A stretch of DNA of 64,000 nt from Prauserella halophila (GTDB lineage: Bacteria; Actinomycetota; Actinomycetes; Mycobacteriales; Pseudonocardiaceae): assembly GCF_024171895.1 (NCBI RefSeq), contig NZ_JAMTCQ010000008.1, positions 992,001 through 1,056,000 on the forward strand. Direction: 5' to 3'. The notes beneath the pieces are model-generated. The model did not search any database, was not told the origin of the DNA, and saw only the letters and a program-made list of their open reading frames with translations. This document shows positions 56,401-63,358 of this stretch, one piece after another; position 1 is the stretch's first letter; every line of letters begins with the position of its first letter. The translations under genes and the position numbers were made by a program.

Positions 56401-58201
56401 CCGTCGCGGACTGTCCCGGCTCGACCCTCTTGGACATCTTCGTGAACGCTGCCCACTCCTGGTATGGCAGCTCGTTCCCGTCGCCGTCCCAGATCCGGTA
56501 GCCGAGTTCGTACCCGTTGTCGGGTGTCCAGGTGTCCTTGCCATCGTTGGTGACCGTGACCTGCATCGTTCCGTCATCGGTGCTGGTGACGGTGTCCGTC
56601 ATCTGCAGATTCCGGTACAGCGCCCAGTAGGGCGTATAGGTCACGTCCAGCGCCGGAGGGTTGGCCGATGCGGCGCTGGCGAACTTCTTCCAACCGTACG
56701 AGTCCGTGTAAGAAGAGCCGAGCCGCAAGCCGAAATTCGGTCCACCACGTGCCCATCCGTGTACCAGGTCACGTCCGGCGGTGCCGAGGTCGATATTCAC
56801 CCACCGTGATCCGCAGCCATCCCGCCCGTGGGCAAAATCCTTGCGAGCGAGACGCTCACCGGCCGCTGGTCCCGGCCACGACTTGTTGCCACTGACAGAC
56901 CACGGTTCGGTCACCGTGCGGACCCACACGGGCCGCGGGTCGCACGAGTACGAATAGGTGTTGTACACATTCAGCCGGGCGCCCAGTACGTACATTCCGG
57001 ACAGGTCGGTCGAGACCTTGTCGAACTTCAGGAACGCGGCGGCCACGTTGTCTCCGCCGTTGTATGTCCCCACCTTCAAGTTCGGCTCGCCGGAGTAGTC
57101 GTCGGTGTACGGCGACATAACATAGGTGGACCCGTTCGAGTCCTTACGAACCACCGTCGGATCAACCGACACCGGGTACTCGCGGGCCGGATCGTTGAGC
57201 CACTCCTGGTCAGCCGACACATGCAGGACCTGGCTACCGGGCTCTCCGGAGAGCTCGTAGTTGACGTCGTGCGAGACGGCGCCGTCGCCGGAGCGTTCAT
57301 CGACCGCCGAATCCTCCATGTAACCCGGCGGGATCACCGCCTCAACCGCACCGTCGCCGTCGGCCAGTTCCACCCCGCCGTGGTCGGTCATGCGGGCGGT
57401 CAGACCTTCGAGCTCCAGCGGGAACTTCCACTCCGTCGGCGCATCCGGGGATTCGAGCACGATCGTTTCCTTGATCCCCGTGGCGGTGGCGCGCATCTCG
57501 AGATCCGCCCCAGCACGCACATCCGGGTAGGTAATGCTCTGCCCGGACGCGTCGCCCTGCACGTCCCGCGCTCCAGCAACGCCGAAACCCACGGACTTGT
57601 CGGTGTCGACGTTGAACCGCGCGACCTCGGAAGCATTAGCCGACGGCGCGAAACGCTTCGTTTCCGAGTCCGCCTTCGACTTCCAGCCGCCACCATTCCC
57701 GCGCACCAGTGTGGAGTCGATCTTCTTCCACTTGCCGTCTTCCGCTCGGTAGTTCCGGCGATGTTGGTACTGACGCAGCGTCTTGGTGCCGTCACCGTTG
57801 TCGAAGACCGCGTGCCGGGGGCCGCGCTTCTCCGGAGTCGCGTCCGGCGAAGGCGAGCTGGCCCGACGTGTCCGCTCTGGCTCGGTCTCCTGCACCTCAA
57901 CGCCCGTCTCGGCCTGGCCGGAACCATCCACCACTGGTTGCTTCCGCCGTTCATCCGGTCCGAGACCGTTATTGGCCGGTTCAGCGTTATGACTCGCGTC
58001 GGCCAGACCCGCCCGTTCGCTGGTCTCCTCCGCGGAAACCTCGTGTCCGCGGTCTGCGGCACTTCCCTGATGCTGTTCCGGCAGGTCAGCAGAACTGGCG
58101 AGATCCGGGCCAGACAAGGACGGCACCGATCCGACGGCCAGCGCGAACACAACCGTCATCGCGAACAGGCGGATGCCGCGGAACGACCCCCCAGATTGCA
58201 T
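47438..58201 (-). CDS. Giant secreted RHS/YD-repeat polymorphic toxin with HINT pretoxin domain
   Basis: A 3587-residue protein. A signal peptide (about 1-35) is followed by a DNRLRE-type domain (about 340-520), an Ig-like domain (540-660), the first YD repeats from about 880, and three LamG domains (about 975-1190, 1262-1478, 1490-1707). A long YD-repeat shell runs to about 2980, then the RHS core end (SFGPFGAVTASGG near 2978; NRYAYAGGDP near 3050). A Lys/Ser- and Ala/Arg-rich linker leads to a HINT autoprotease (about 3320-3470; CRPNSFVPGTEV to LLVHNTG). The toxin is the last 115 or so residues (YYRKLRPANNPGEM, REWDPVRDIKRTW, ending HYRFDELGRLVGSW); its activity is not recognised. GAGGGG precedes ATG 58201. 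It likely poisons competitors after release from its shell. Confidence 0.93.
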   Translation of the reverse strand: MQSGGSFRGIRLFAMTVVFALAVGSVPSLSGPDLASSADLPEQHQGSAADRGHEVSAEETSERAGLADASHNAEPANNGLGPDERRKQPVVDGSGQAETGVEVQETEPERTRRASSPSPDATPEKRGPRHAVFDNGDGTKTLRQYQHRRNYRAEDGKWKKIDSTLVRGNGGGWKSKADSETKRFAPSANASEVARFNVDTDKSVGFGVAGARDVQGDASGQSITYPDVRAGADLEMRATATGIKETIVLESPDAPTEWKFPLELEGLTARMTDHGGVELADGDGAVEAVIPPGYMEDSAVDERSGDGAVSHDVNYELSGEPGSQVLHVSADQEWLNDPAREYPVSVDPTVVRKDSNGSTYVMSPYTDDYSGEPNLKVGTYNGGDNVAAAFLKFDKVSTDLSGMYVLGARLNVYNTYSYSCDPRPVWVRTVTEPWSVSGNKSWPGPAAGERLARKDFAHGRDGCGSRWVNIDLGTAGRDLVHGWARGGPNFGLRLGSSYTDSYGWKKFASAASANPPALDVTYTPYWALYRNLQMTDTVTSTDDGTMQVTVTNDGKDTWTPDNGYELGYRIWDGDGNELPYQEWAAFTKMSKRVEPGQSATVDARVKSLPPGDYTIRWDMAKRGETRFSWNDVPMSAKVKLTIPNQVPEVESMSPPSDYDAGSLTPTLLLEGQDRDDWPGDGLQYEFRICDEGGDNCTSSGWLDEGVWSVPDDTLSWGKTYSWQGRITDGKDSSRWTRAAYLNTRVAQPAITSRLASASDADSDVDPGVGNYTRADTDAEVSTAGPALSVRRTYNSLDPRGDLVFGSGWTTRWDMRVVPDDDGSGNVVVTYPDGRQVRYGQNPDGSYATPAGESATLVTDSGDWVLRAKGGTTYRFDESGHLTRITDAAGRNQKLDYDDSGQLSRATDEASGRYLDFSFSDGHVTGVTTGPEPAATWSYEYTGDRLVSACDPTGVCTSYGYEQGGQYRPTTLDANPHGYWRLAETSGETADSEQPGYWSDRTADYSDVELGREGPLTDVPSRAAEFNGTSSYVKLHGNPVHDSEYRAVELWFNTSADQGGVLFSQGNFRPGDEIGETGSTPVLYVGTDGKLYGHFWNGNVAGISTSDAVNDGQWHHVVLSSEPDSQTLYLDGQKVGSQDGRVRDYYGNAYIGAGVVTTLDWPARPEHSWGNFSGRIGEVAVYQRPLGPTTVAEHHAARAATDRLTSVTESGDVRKASISYDNATSRVTEYTDANGGTHQIGMPRVEGDGHRFGESVTRSGPDAYWRLDESSGDRAGGKPELRRASYYAKVGTRVSGPLPDSSARQFDGEKAKVTLPMHAASANNEMSVELWFKTSSDEGGVLFSQGNFRPGDEISETGSTPALYVGTDGKLYGHFWNGEVSGIASSDAVNDGQWHHVTLSATRNQQTLYLDGAKVGSESGQIQTRYLHAYVGAGVVTTAGWPERPSDAWGHFDGAISQVALYQRPVSADEVSTHYTARGGRADYRNAVRDSGPLALWGLEEKSSALRAESDPALSHGAYHNVGRDAVPAMNSAGAAQFNGADSYVRLPDGLVQNRTRTSLELWFKTSSDGGGVLLSNADSLPGDTETPGAMPILYVGTDGRLYGHLWNDKAKGIVTDETVNDGEWHHVALTANLDWQWLYLDGNEVGRQKGEIDSRRRHHFVGTGKMTQGPDWPARPDEAWSYFDGSIGEVAMYRRALSSAEVSKHYAASVAAHSVEVTDPAGNVTRRTYDPTRGGRLVSRTDPGGGTTVYSYDAGGFVRTISDENGHVTRLRHDERGNRLSRTRCRTDNTEACYTAYWSYFLNEDDPLDPRNDKVTEFRDARSAGQGDGRYLTTYSYTSTGQITEIKSPDASNGAQLSQTRTYTDGTESAPDGGTQPPGLLATMTDPKGGETSYAYNSAGDRVSETDPVGLVTEYSHDGLGRVTQESVVAASSGQTTRTTFDYDAAGRILSETDPQVTNPITNEPHQRRLVNNYNAHGRLASSTVEDIAGDDPSRTTKYGYDELGRRNTVTDPEGGTEQVTHDQFGEVQRRTTKAGTVFSYTYTADGHRLATTTVHDFTGDGGTGRDVVLESRAYDPAGRLAEVTDAMGNTTAYTYYNDGLKATEHLVGYEDPDTGETRDLLLSSYAYTGHGKVTKETRGQGRYSTVTEYDPGGRAYRTTDYDGDEELRSTRTRFTELGNPSRVIERNAAGDQLTRTDYAYDAVGETIRETVHPGGGETLVTTTQRDERGLLVSVTDPRGTAEGADPAKFTTEYEYDRLGREISATGPAVQVESNGEQPSTSRPVSKTGYNTFGDVVAEQDPNGDVTRHGFDRAGRQTSTTRPSYTPPGADQPITATTTASYDAAGRVSSGTDEAGHTTKFEYDELGNQRKKIDPSLSGDGSGGVTTATYTATGWQLSVRDANGARTHATYDQLGRKITESVVEREPSPEQALTTRFRYDDLGNLATRTDPAGRATTLVHNDQGDPVSMTDAAGTEITAQYDAAGRPVEVSDPATATTRFSYDNAGRVTSESDVASDGEVLATRSFGYDRAGNRTESTNELGHTTTREFDAYDQLRAVTRPVDGDTSITRSYGYDAAGNLTRATDGNGNATVFTANSWGLTESTIEPATEQTPDQADRTYTVAYTERGNVSSLSKPGGVTINNSYDPMGNLVSQTATGAKAATADREFTYDETGRMLSASAPAGENTYEYDDRGNVVAAHGPSGSTEFSWDDGGQLTKAVTDAGTVEYGYDAAGRLASAADPVSGTTASYGYDEAGRISTVDYGDGASRSYEYDESGRLLGDTVTDGGGSQIGSISYGYGPAGRLASKTTTGVAGAAENTYTYDRAGRLGSWSDGSSTTNYEWDAAGNLVQRGDESATYNARNQLLSFGDTSYSYTARGTLSSRTQGGQTTDVVFNAFDELVSDGGTSYSYDALNRLVNAGERQLSYVGKSLDIASDGSSSYTYTPGGDSLGAAGGIAWSDRHTDLVGVLDPAEGSLAGSRSFGPFGAVTASGGAQPDVGFQGQFTDAGSGNVSMGSRWYRPGTGAFASRDTAALDPRDGGNANRYAYAGGDPMARVDPRGYFWSEIWDGVVEVTKEMSGYNDFMGCVGGSWGSCGSFAVGFTPVGKIAKGVKAGYRGARKVVGGGKAGSVGQSSRRHVGAGKTAKPSPKRSSKPSSKRPSKRSFRRDSGRVVRSGARSVVRRSAVVGVRGVVSSGGSAASRAAAAAAAREAARVAARRARVRRAALTPAAAPPKSVAISPGVQRHLDRLRNKPTIDLGVVGGRAASGKTAPRFVPDSVGGAARVSVSAGPARSGSSVPSVGPPSPDAGLPSAVPKRGTGSVCRPNSFVPGTEVELADGSRRPIEEVQRGDRVLATDPESGEQGPREVTEVITGSGRKSLVTLTVDTDGPAGDETGSVTATEGHPFWIDDEGRWLAASQIEPGDLLRTAQGERVRVVDTDTTQRTQRVHNLTVDGIHTYHVEADTLALLVHNTGPGCEPGAGIPSSVAEGAPLKEHRRLQKKYGKAATRELPDGRIRYYRKLRPANNPGEMAGMRKVREWDPVRDIKRTWMETVDHSGKIRQVRPDFDGREGPHYRFDELGRLVGSW

Positions 58202-58741
58202 GAAGACCCCTCGCAGTCTGCCGAGCCGCGATCGGCCCGGCGCTGATCGAACTCATCCAGTGCGATACACGAAGTGGATGAAGCGGATGAACAGACCAAA
58301 ACGCGCCGGGACGTTAGGGGAGATCGCAGGAATGATCAATACCGGACCTTCCAGCAGTGCCCGATACCCGTTATCGACTCGGACCGGCCCGATTCCCGAC
58401 GATGACCAGCGAAAACGGTGGCAAACTTCAGTGGCTTCGCCGACCCTGTCACGCCCAGACGCGTCGTGTAGCCGAGATCACGTCACAGCATGGGTCTGCA
58501 CGAGAAATCCAGAACCGCAATGCGTCCGCAAGCCGCCGATGTCCGTACCCGTGGTGCTCCGTTCAGCGGATCCGCCGTCCCGCAACGGATTCTGTCCTCC
58601 TCAAGACGGACTCAAGCTCGTGAACGTCGTAACGATCATGTGACGGCGCGCAGCTCCAACGTTCCTATGGAGGGGTGGCGTGGTTCTGACGGCGCTACTC
58701 GCCTGGCCGGAGTGCCAAACGTGCCCCCAACCGTCACCCCT
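58202..58741. other. Upstream region of the rhs gene
   Basis: About 540 bases with no gene I can support. It must hold the rhs promoter. Composition is lower in GC than the core genome, as in other parts of the island. Confidence 0.45.
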
Positions 58742-58821
58742 GACCGCGAGGGACTCGTTCCCTCGATGGGCAGCAGCGGCGACTGCTACGACAAGGCGAT
58801 GATGGAGTCCTTCTGGTCCCC
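58742..58821 (+). pseudogene. IS3-family transposase (OrfB) fragment at the right island edge
   Basis: Reads DREGLVPSMGSSGDCYDKAM, then MESFWS, the well-known segment around the catalytic Asp/Glu of IS3 OrfB. It is cut off exactly where the right flanking repeat begins (58822), so this edge was formed by IS-linked recombination. Confidence 0.85.
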
Positions 58822-59032
58822 GCGGCACCACCGCGGCGGCGGGCGTCGTTGCCACGGAATGAGCCGGCCCGGTCCCCGCCACCGCTGTCGCGGCAGGGGA
58901 ACCGGGCCGGCTCACGTCCTGTCGGCCGGGCCCGCTCACCCGGTTCTGCCGGTGTGACTCAGCCTGCGCAGGTCAGACTCGCTTCACCCCAGTCGGCGTA
59001 GTCCCAGGAGGACGAACCGTCGGCGTCCTCGG
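58822..59032. repeat. Right flanking direct repeat of the island
   Basis: Counterpart of 40664-40884, nearly identical over the first 95 bases. It includes the stem GAGCCGGCCCGGT / ACCGGGCCGGCTC, which probably terminates the metallophosphoesterase gene, and the gene's last 25 codons. Confidence 0.85.
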
Positions 59033-60782
59033 CGATCAACCGCACGGTGTCGGCACCGACGATCGCCGCGTCCACCGTCACCGCTGCCTCGCCCTGCCGG
59101 ACCACCCCGCTGCGGTAGACCTCCTCGCCGTCGGCCTCGACGACGAACTCGACATCCCCGAAATCGTCACCGGGGAGCGGACGCCGCTGCGACCCCTGCG
59201 GGATGTTGTCGTCCAGCCCGGCCTCCGCCGTCAACCGCGAACACCGGCCACCCGCGTAGACCGTGGCCGAAGCCGGGGCGAGCATGCCGAGGCCGTGCTC
59301 GTAGGTCTCACCATCGATCGCGATCGCTCCGCGGTCGGCCGGCGCCGGTCCGCCGTTGGTGCGGTCACGCTCGACCGGACCGTGGGTGTTGCTCTCGGCG
59401 AGAAACGGCAGGTCGGAGACGCGTGTCTCGCCGCTCGGGGCCGTGGCGACTTCCACGTCCAGGGACGCCGCGGCGACCTCCCGGCCCGCCCGGTCCCGTG
59501 CGACGACGCCGACGCCCGCGTCCCCGGACGTCTCCGGCGCCCGCAACGTCCAGGTCTGCCGCTCGCGCTGTCCCGGTTTGACGGGACCGACGGAGCGCGT
59601 CGTGCCCGTTTCCACCTCCCAGCCGTCCGGCAGTTCGAGTTCGACGGTCGCGCCGCCGAGCGCGCCGTTGCCGAGCCGGGCGAGAGTCGCCGTGACGTCC
59701 ACCTGCCGTCCCGGCGCCACGGCCTCCACCGGGGTGTCCAGTATGAGCGTGGTCCGCCCGGCGCCCTGTTGCGCCTTCGGCACGGTCAGCTCGTTGATCA
59801 CGCTGCCGTCGCGCGCATCGCGTGCACGGACGACGGCACCGTCGTGGCCGGTCGTGACCTGGATGTACTGCCGGTTCAGCACCGCGCCGGTGTCCACGGC
59901 CGTGAAGCCGTCCGGGTGGCCGCCGGGAACCTGGACCCGCTCGGCCCACCAGTCCTGGCCGATGTCCGCGTGGGTGTGGGAGGTGAACAGCACGGCCTGG
60001 GGATAGTCGCCGAGAACTTCGCGGATCTGCTCTTCCATCAGGTGGTAACGGCCCGCGTCACCGTCCGACCGGGTCACCGTGTCCGACAGCGGATAGTGCG
60101 TGAAGACGAAGAACGGTTCGCCACTGCGGCCACGGGCTTCCACCCGGTCCCGGAACCACTCCATCTGCTGCTCGCCGATGTGAACGTGATCGTCGAGGTT
60201 CGAGTCCTCCCACCACATCAGTTTGTCGGGTCCGATGCCGATCAGCGGGACACCGTTCACGACGCGCTCGCCGTAGACCTTGTCGGTTCCGGCGAAGTCG
60301 AAGTAGGTGCCGTAGAGGTCCTCGGGGGTGAAGCCGTTCGGCCAGCCGGACTGGCACAGGGTCTGCTGGTCGCACCAGGCGGGCGCGTAGGCCTCGTGAT
60401 TGCCGAACGAGGTCAGCAGCGGCTGGTCCCGATCGTGTGCGTCCATGGTCTCGCGGACCTCGGCGTACTCCTCGGCATAGCCGCGATCGACGATGTCGCC
60501 GTTGATCACCGTGGCGGCCGATCCGGGCGCGGCCTGCTCGGCGTCGGTGAGCACGGCGTCCCAGTCGTCGATGTGTCCCTGGATGTCGCTGAAGACGTCG
60601 AACGTGGTCGTGCCGGGATCGCCGGGCCGCTGGTCGGCCGGGGCCGGACCACCGGATCGCTCCGGCCCTTCGGCCGCGGCGATGCCGGGCTGTGCCAGCA
60701 GGGCCGCGCCGGTGACCACGGCGAGCAGCGCACGCAGCCGGGGCCGGTGCGTTCGGGTTCGGGAAGTGGGTTGCTTGGCCAT
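58959..60782 (-). CDS. Secreted metallophosphoesterase with NPCBM domain
   Basis: A 607-residue exported protein: signal peptide (basic start, then LRALLAVVTGAALLAQPGIAAA) and a calcineurin-like phosphoesterase domain (about 55-320) with FSDIQGHIDDW, NGDIVDRG, SFGNHEAY and FTSHTHADIG, the metal ligands. A NEW3-like beta domain (about 340-440) and a C-terminal NPCBM carbohydrate-binding domain (about 450-607; SNTHGPVERDRTNGG near its start, ending WDYADWGEASLTCAG) follow. The substrate is unknown; such proteins act outside the cell on phosphoesters near glycans. Its last codons are duplicated at the other end of the island. Confidence 0.9.
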   Translation of the reverse strand: MAKQPTSRTRTHRPRLRALLAVVTGAALLAQPGIAAAEGPERSGGPAPADQRPGDPGTTTFDVFSDIQGHIDDWDAVLTDAEQAAPGSAATVINGDIVDRGYAEEYAEVRETMDAHDRDQPLLTSFGNHEAYAPAWCDQQTLCQSGWPNGFTPEDLYGTYFDFAGTDKVYGERVVNGVPLIGIGPDKLMWWEDSNLDDHVHIGEQQMEWFRDRVEARGRSGEPFFVFTHYPLSDTVTRSDGDAGRYHLMEEQIREVLGDYPQAVLFTSHTHADIGQDWWAERVQVPGGHPDGFTAVDTGAVLNRQYIQVTTGHDGAVVRARDARDGSVINELTVPKAQQGAGRTTLILDTPVEAVAPGRQVDVTATLARLGNGALGGATVELELPDGWEVETGTTRSVGPVKPGQRERQTWTLRAPETSGDAGVGVVARDRAGREVAAASLDVEVATAPSGETRVSDLPFLAESNTHGPVERDRTNGGPAPADRGAIAIDGETYEHGLGMLAPASATVYAGGRCSRLTAEAGLDDNIPQGSQRRPLPGDDFGDVEFVVEADGEEVYRSGVVRQGEAAVTVDAAIVGADTVRLIAEDADGSSSWDYADWGEASLTCAG

Positions 60783-61007
60783 GCCGTCAGCCTGGCCGTG
60801 CCACCGAACCGGTGGCCGACATCGAAACGATCTTGTCCCCTCCTCCGGGTGAACGGAGAGAATCGTGACCGATTGACCGATATGTCGCTGTGACGAACGC
60901 GACCGCTCCGCGGACTCGGCAGCGACTGCGAGACGTGCGGGGCATGCGGGAGTGCGGAGCGTGCGAGGCCCGGCGGACGGTACGGCCGCGCCGGTCGGAC
61001 GTCTCGG
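60783..61007. other. Spacer between the metallophosphoesterase and mftR
   Basis: About 225 bases with no supported gene. It must carry the phosphoesterase promoter; TTGACCGATATGTCGCTGTG near 60871 is AT-richer but I would not call a promoter from it. Confidence 0.4.
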
Positions 61008-61685
61008 TCAGCTGCCTCGCGTCTCCTCTCCGAAGTCTGCGCCCGCCGCGGAATCAGCGCCCCGTCCGGAGGCCGCACCCTCGCCGGCCCCGCCGAATCC
61101 GCGAGCGAGGTCGGTGAAGGCGGTGTCCAGCACGGCGCACAGATCGCTGCCCGGACGGCCGAGCCAGTGTTCGTACGCGGCGAGTGCGGTGCCGAGCGCG
61201 GCGTGGGCGATCGCCTGCGGCCGCAGCCCGCCGGTCTCCTCGCCGAGCCGGTCGGCGGCGAATTCGGCGACGACGGCGCGCCAGTCGGCATAGCGCAGGG
61301 TCGAATGCGCCTGCAGCGCGGGCACGCGCAGGATCAGCTCGAGGCGTCTGCGATGCCGTTCGGTCTCGCCGGGTGCGACACGGTTGAACTCCACGACGAC
61401 CGCGCGCAGCGATTCCATGAGCGGTTCGTTGTCCGGCCGCGCACAGAATCCTGCTCGCATCTGGTCGAGCTGCTCGGTGAACGCGCCCCACACGACGTCG
61501 TTCTTCGAGTCGAAGTACCGGAAGAACGTGCGCCTGCCGATGCCCGCGGCTGTGGCGATGTCGTCGACGGTGGTGGCGTCGAAGCCGTCGCGGTCGAACA
61601 GCCGGAACGCGACCTTCTCCAGTTCGACCTGACTGGTCGAAGGGCGCCGACCCGGCCGTCCGGGCGAACTTGCCGCGGTGCTCAC
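61008..61685 (-). CDS. mftR: Mycofactocin system TetR-family regulator
   Basis: A 225-residue TetR repressor: helix-turn-helix in VAFRLFDRDGFDATTVDDIATAAGIGRRTFFRYF (about residues 24-57), then FDSKNDVVWGAF and a ligand domain. The sequence fits MftR, whose reported effectors are acyl-CoAs. GTG 61685 is preferred for its GGGGG-type ribosome binding site; ATG 61700 would add five residues. It is divergent from mftA, and a perfect TetR-type palindrome lies between them. Confidence 0.92.
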   Translation of the reverse strand: MSTAASSPGRPGRRPSTSQVELEKVAFRLFDRDGFDATTVDDIATAAGIGRRTFFRYFDSKNDVVWGAFTEQLDQMRAGFCARPDNEPLMESLRAVVVEFNRVAPGETERHRRRLELILRVPALQAHSTLRYADWRAVVAEFAADRLGEETGGLRPQAIAHAALGTALAAYEHWLGRPGSDLCAVLDTAFTDLARGFGGAGEGAASGRGADSAAGADFGEETRGS

Positions 61686-61701
61686 TCGACCCCCTTCCAT
61701 T

Positions 61702-61716
61702 TGACACCCGGTGTCA
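61702..61716. promoter_or_regulatory. Probable MftR operator
   Basis: TGACACCCGGTGTCA is a perfect inverted repeat (7-bp arms, 1-base centre) in the 80-base mftR-mftA spacer, 17 bases from the mftR start. Its place suggests that MftR represses itself and the mft operon here. Confidence 0.75.
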
Positions 61717-61765
61717 TTACCGTCGGGTGTGCTGTACCACACAACGACGTGAAAGGTAGCCTGCC

Positions 61766-61864
61766 ATGCCCGAGAACACGACTGTCACCACGGCCGAGGC
61801 CGACGTCGAGGAAGACCTGCTCGTCGAGGAGGTCTCCATCGACGGAATGTGCGGTGTCTACTGA
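61766..61864 (+). CDS. mftA: Mycofactocin precursor peptide
   Basis: A 32-residue peptide, MPENTTVTTAEADVEEDLLV at the start and EEVSIDGMCGVY at the end. The C-terminal IDGMCGVY is the hallmark of MftA; its last Val-Tyr pair is decarboxylated and crosslinked by MftC and becomes the redox cofactor mycofactocin. It is too short for routine gene finding. GAAAGG lies upstream of ATG 61766. It overlaps mftB by 11 bases. Confidence 0.97.
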   Translation: MPENTTVTTAEADVEEDLLVEEVSIDGMCGVY

Positions 61865-62144
61865 GGCATTCGCCCCGGACCGGCCGTACCGGCTCTCCCC
61901 GAGTGTCGCTCTGCGGCCGGAACCGTTCGGGGCGCTCGTCTACGACTTCACCACGCGGAAACTCTCCTTCCTGAAGACCCGACTGCTCGTCGACGTCGTG
62001 CACGCGCTGGAAGCGGCGCCGGATGCACACGCGGCACTGCGGTCGGCCGAGGTACCCGACGGTGAACACGACCAGTACCTCGACGCCCTCGCGGGGCTCG
62101 CCTCCGCGGGCACGATCGAAGCCAGAGGTGACCAGGACTCATGA
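61854..62144 (+). CDS. mftB: Mycofactocin precursor-binding chaperone
   Basis: A 96-residue RiPP recognition protein that binds MftA and presents it to MftC. The body (YRLSPSVALRPEPFGALVYDFTTRKLSFLKTRLLVDVV...) is typical, with a PqqD-like fold expected. The best start is GTG 61854, inside the last codons of mftA. Its stop overlaps the mftC ATG (ATGA). Confidence 0.92.
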   Translation: MSTEAFAPDRPYRLSPSVALRPEPFGALVYDFTTRKLSFLKTRLLVDVVHALEAAPDAHAALRSAEVPDGEHDQYLDALAGLASAGTIEARGDQDS

Positions 62145-63358
62145 AACTCGTCGAGCATTTCCAGCACGGACTCGACGCACCGATCTGCCTGACGTGGGAA
62201 CTGACCTACGCCTGCAATCTCTCGTGCGTGCACTGCCTGTCCTCCTCCGGCCGCCGCGATCCCCGTGAACTGTCCACAGAGGAATGCAAGGCGGTCATCG
62301 ACGACCTGCAACGGCTGCAGGTGTTCTACATCAACATCGGCGGTGGCGAGCCGACCATCCGCTCGGATTTCTGGGAGATCGTCGAATACGCCGTCGCCCA
62401 CCAGGTCGGCGTGAAGTTCTCCACCAACGGGGTACGGATCACGCCGGAACGCGCGCAGTGGCTGGCCGAATCCGACTACGTGGACGTGCAACTGTCACTC
62501 GACGGCGCCACCCCCGAGGTCAACGACCCGGTCCGCGGTGACGGCTCGTTCGAGACGACCATGACCGCGATGCGCAACCTGCGCGACGCCGGTTTCACGG
62601 GGTTCAAGATCAGCGTGGTCATGACCCGCCACAACATCGGCCAGCTCGACGAGTTCAAGCGCATCGCCGACGAGTTCGACGCCCAGCTGCGGATCACCCG
62701 GTTGCGTCCGTCCGGGCGCGGCGCGGACACCTGGGACGAGCTGCACCCGTTGCCGGAGCAGCAGCTCGAACTCTACGACTGGCTCGTCGCCCACGGCGAC
62801 AACGTGCTCACCGGCGACTCGTTCTTCCACCTCAACGCGCTGGGCTCGACGCCGCTGCCGGGGCTGAACCTGTGCGGTGCGGGACGCGTGGTGTGCCTGA
62901 TCGACCCGGTCGGCGACGTCTACGCCTGCCCGTTCGCCATCCACGAGGAGTTCCGTGGGGGCAACGTGCGCGACGAGGGCGGTTTCACGTCCGTGTGGCG
63001 GGAATCCGGCCTGTTCACCCGCCTGCGCGAACCGCAGACCGGCGGGGCGTGCAGTTCGTGTTCGGCGTTCGACACGTGCCGGGGCGGCTGCATGGCGGCG
63101 AAGTTCTTCACCGGACTTCCCCTGGAAGGCCCGGATCCCGAGTGCGTCAAGGGCAACGGCGAGCGGGCCCTCGAACTCGTCGGAGCGGGCGCGCCGAAAC
63201 CGACGCCGGACAAGGACCACTCCCGCCCCGGCAAGAAGAAGCAGACGGGCGTGCCGGTCGCGATCGGCTGGGGCCCGCCCGAACCGGAGCGCCTGCCCGA
63301 CCGTGCCTGTGACACCAGCCCGCTGGCGGGTATGCCTGCCCCGAAGGAGATGCGCTGA
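62141..63358 (+). CDS. mftC: Mycofactocin radical SAM maturase
   Basis: MftC uses SAM and Fe-S clusters to decarboxylate and crosslink the C-terminal Val-Tyr of MftA. The 405 residues carry the radical SAM motif CNLSCVHC (about residues 25-32), the SAM-binding NIGGGEPTIRSDF, and the C-terminal SPASM cysteines in CGAGRVVCLI, YACPF and CSSCSAFDTCRGGC. The stop overlaps mftD as TGATG. Confidence 0.97.
   Translation: MKLVEHFQHGLDAPICLTWELTYACNLSCVHCLSSSGRRDPRELSTEECKAVIDDLQRLQVFYINIGGGEPTIRSDFWEIVEYAVAHQVGVKFSTNGVRITPERAQWLAESDYVDVQLSLDGATPEVNDPVRGDGSFETTMTAMRNLRDAGFTGFKISVVMTRHNIGQLDEFKRIADEFDAQLRITRLRPSGRGADTWDELHPLPEQQLELYDWLVAHGDNVLTGDSFFHLNALGSTPLPGLNLCGAGRVVCLIDPVGDVYACPFAIHEEFRGGNVRDEGGFTSVWRESGLFTRLREPQTGGACSSCSAFDTCRGGCMAAKFFTGLPLEGPDPECVKGNGERALELVGAGAPKPTPDKDHSRPGKKKQTGVPVAIGWGPPEPERLPDRACDTSPLAGMPAPKEMR

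Noticed and set aside
40664-58821. Prophage or integrative element
   Set aside because: No integrase, phage structural or conjugation genes; content is RHS, immunity and IS3 relics only.
58490-58957. 155-codon plus-strand gene left of the phosphoesterase
   Set aside because: Only the part at 58742-58821 has homology (IS3 OrfB); the rest is open by chance and crosses the flanking repeat.
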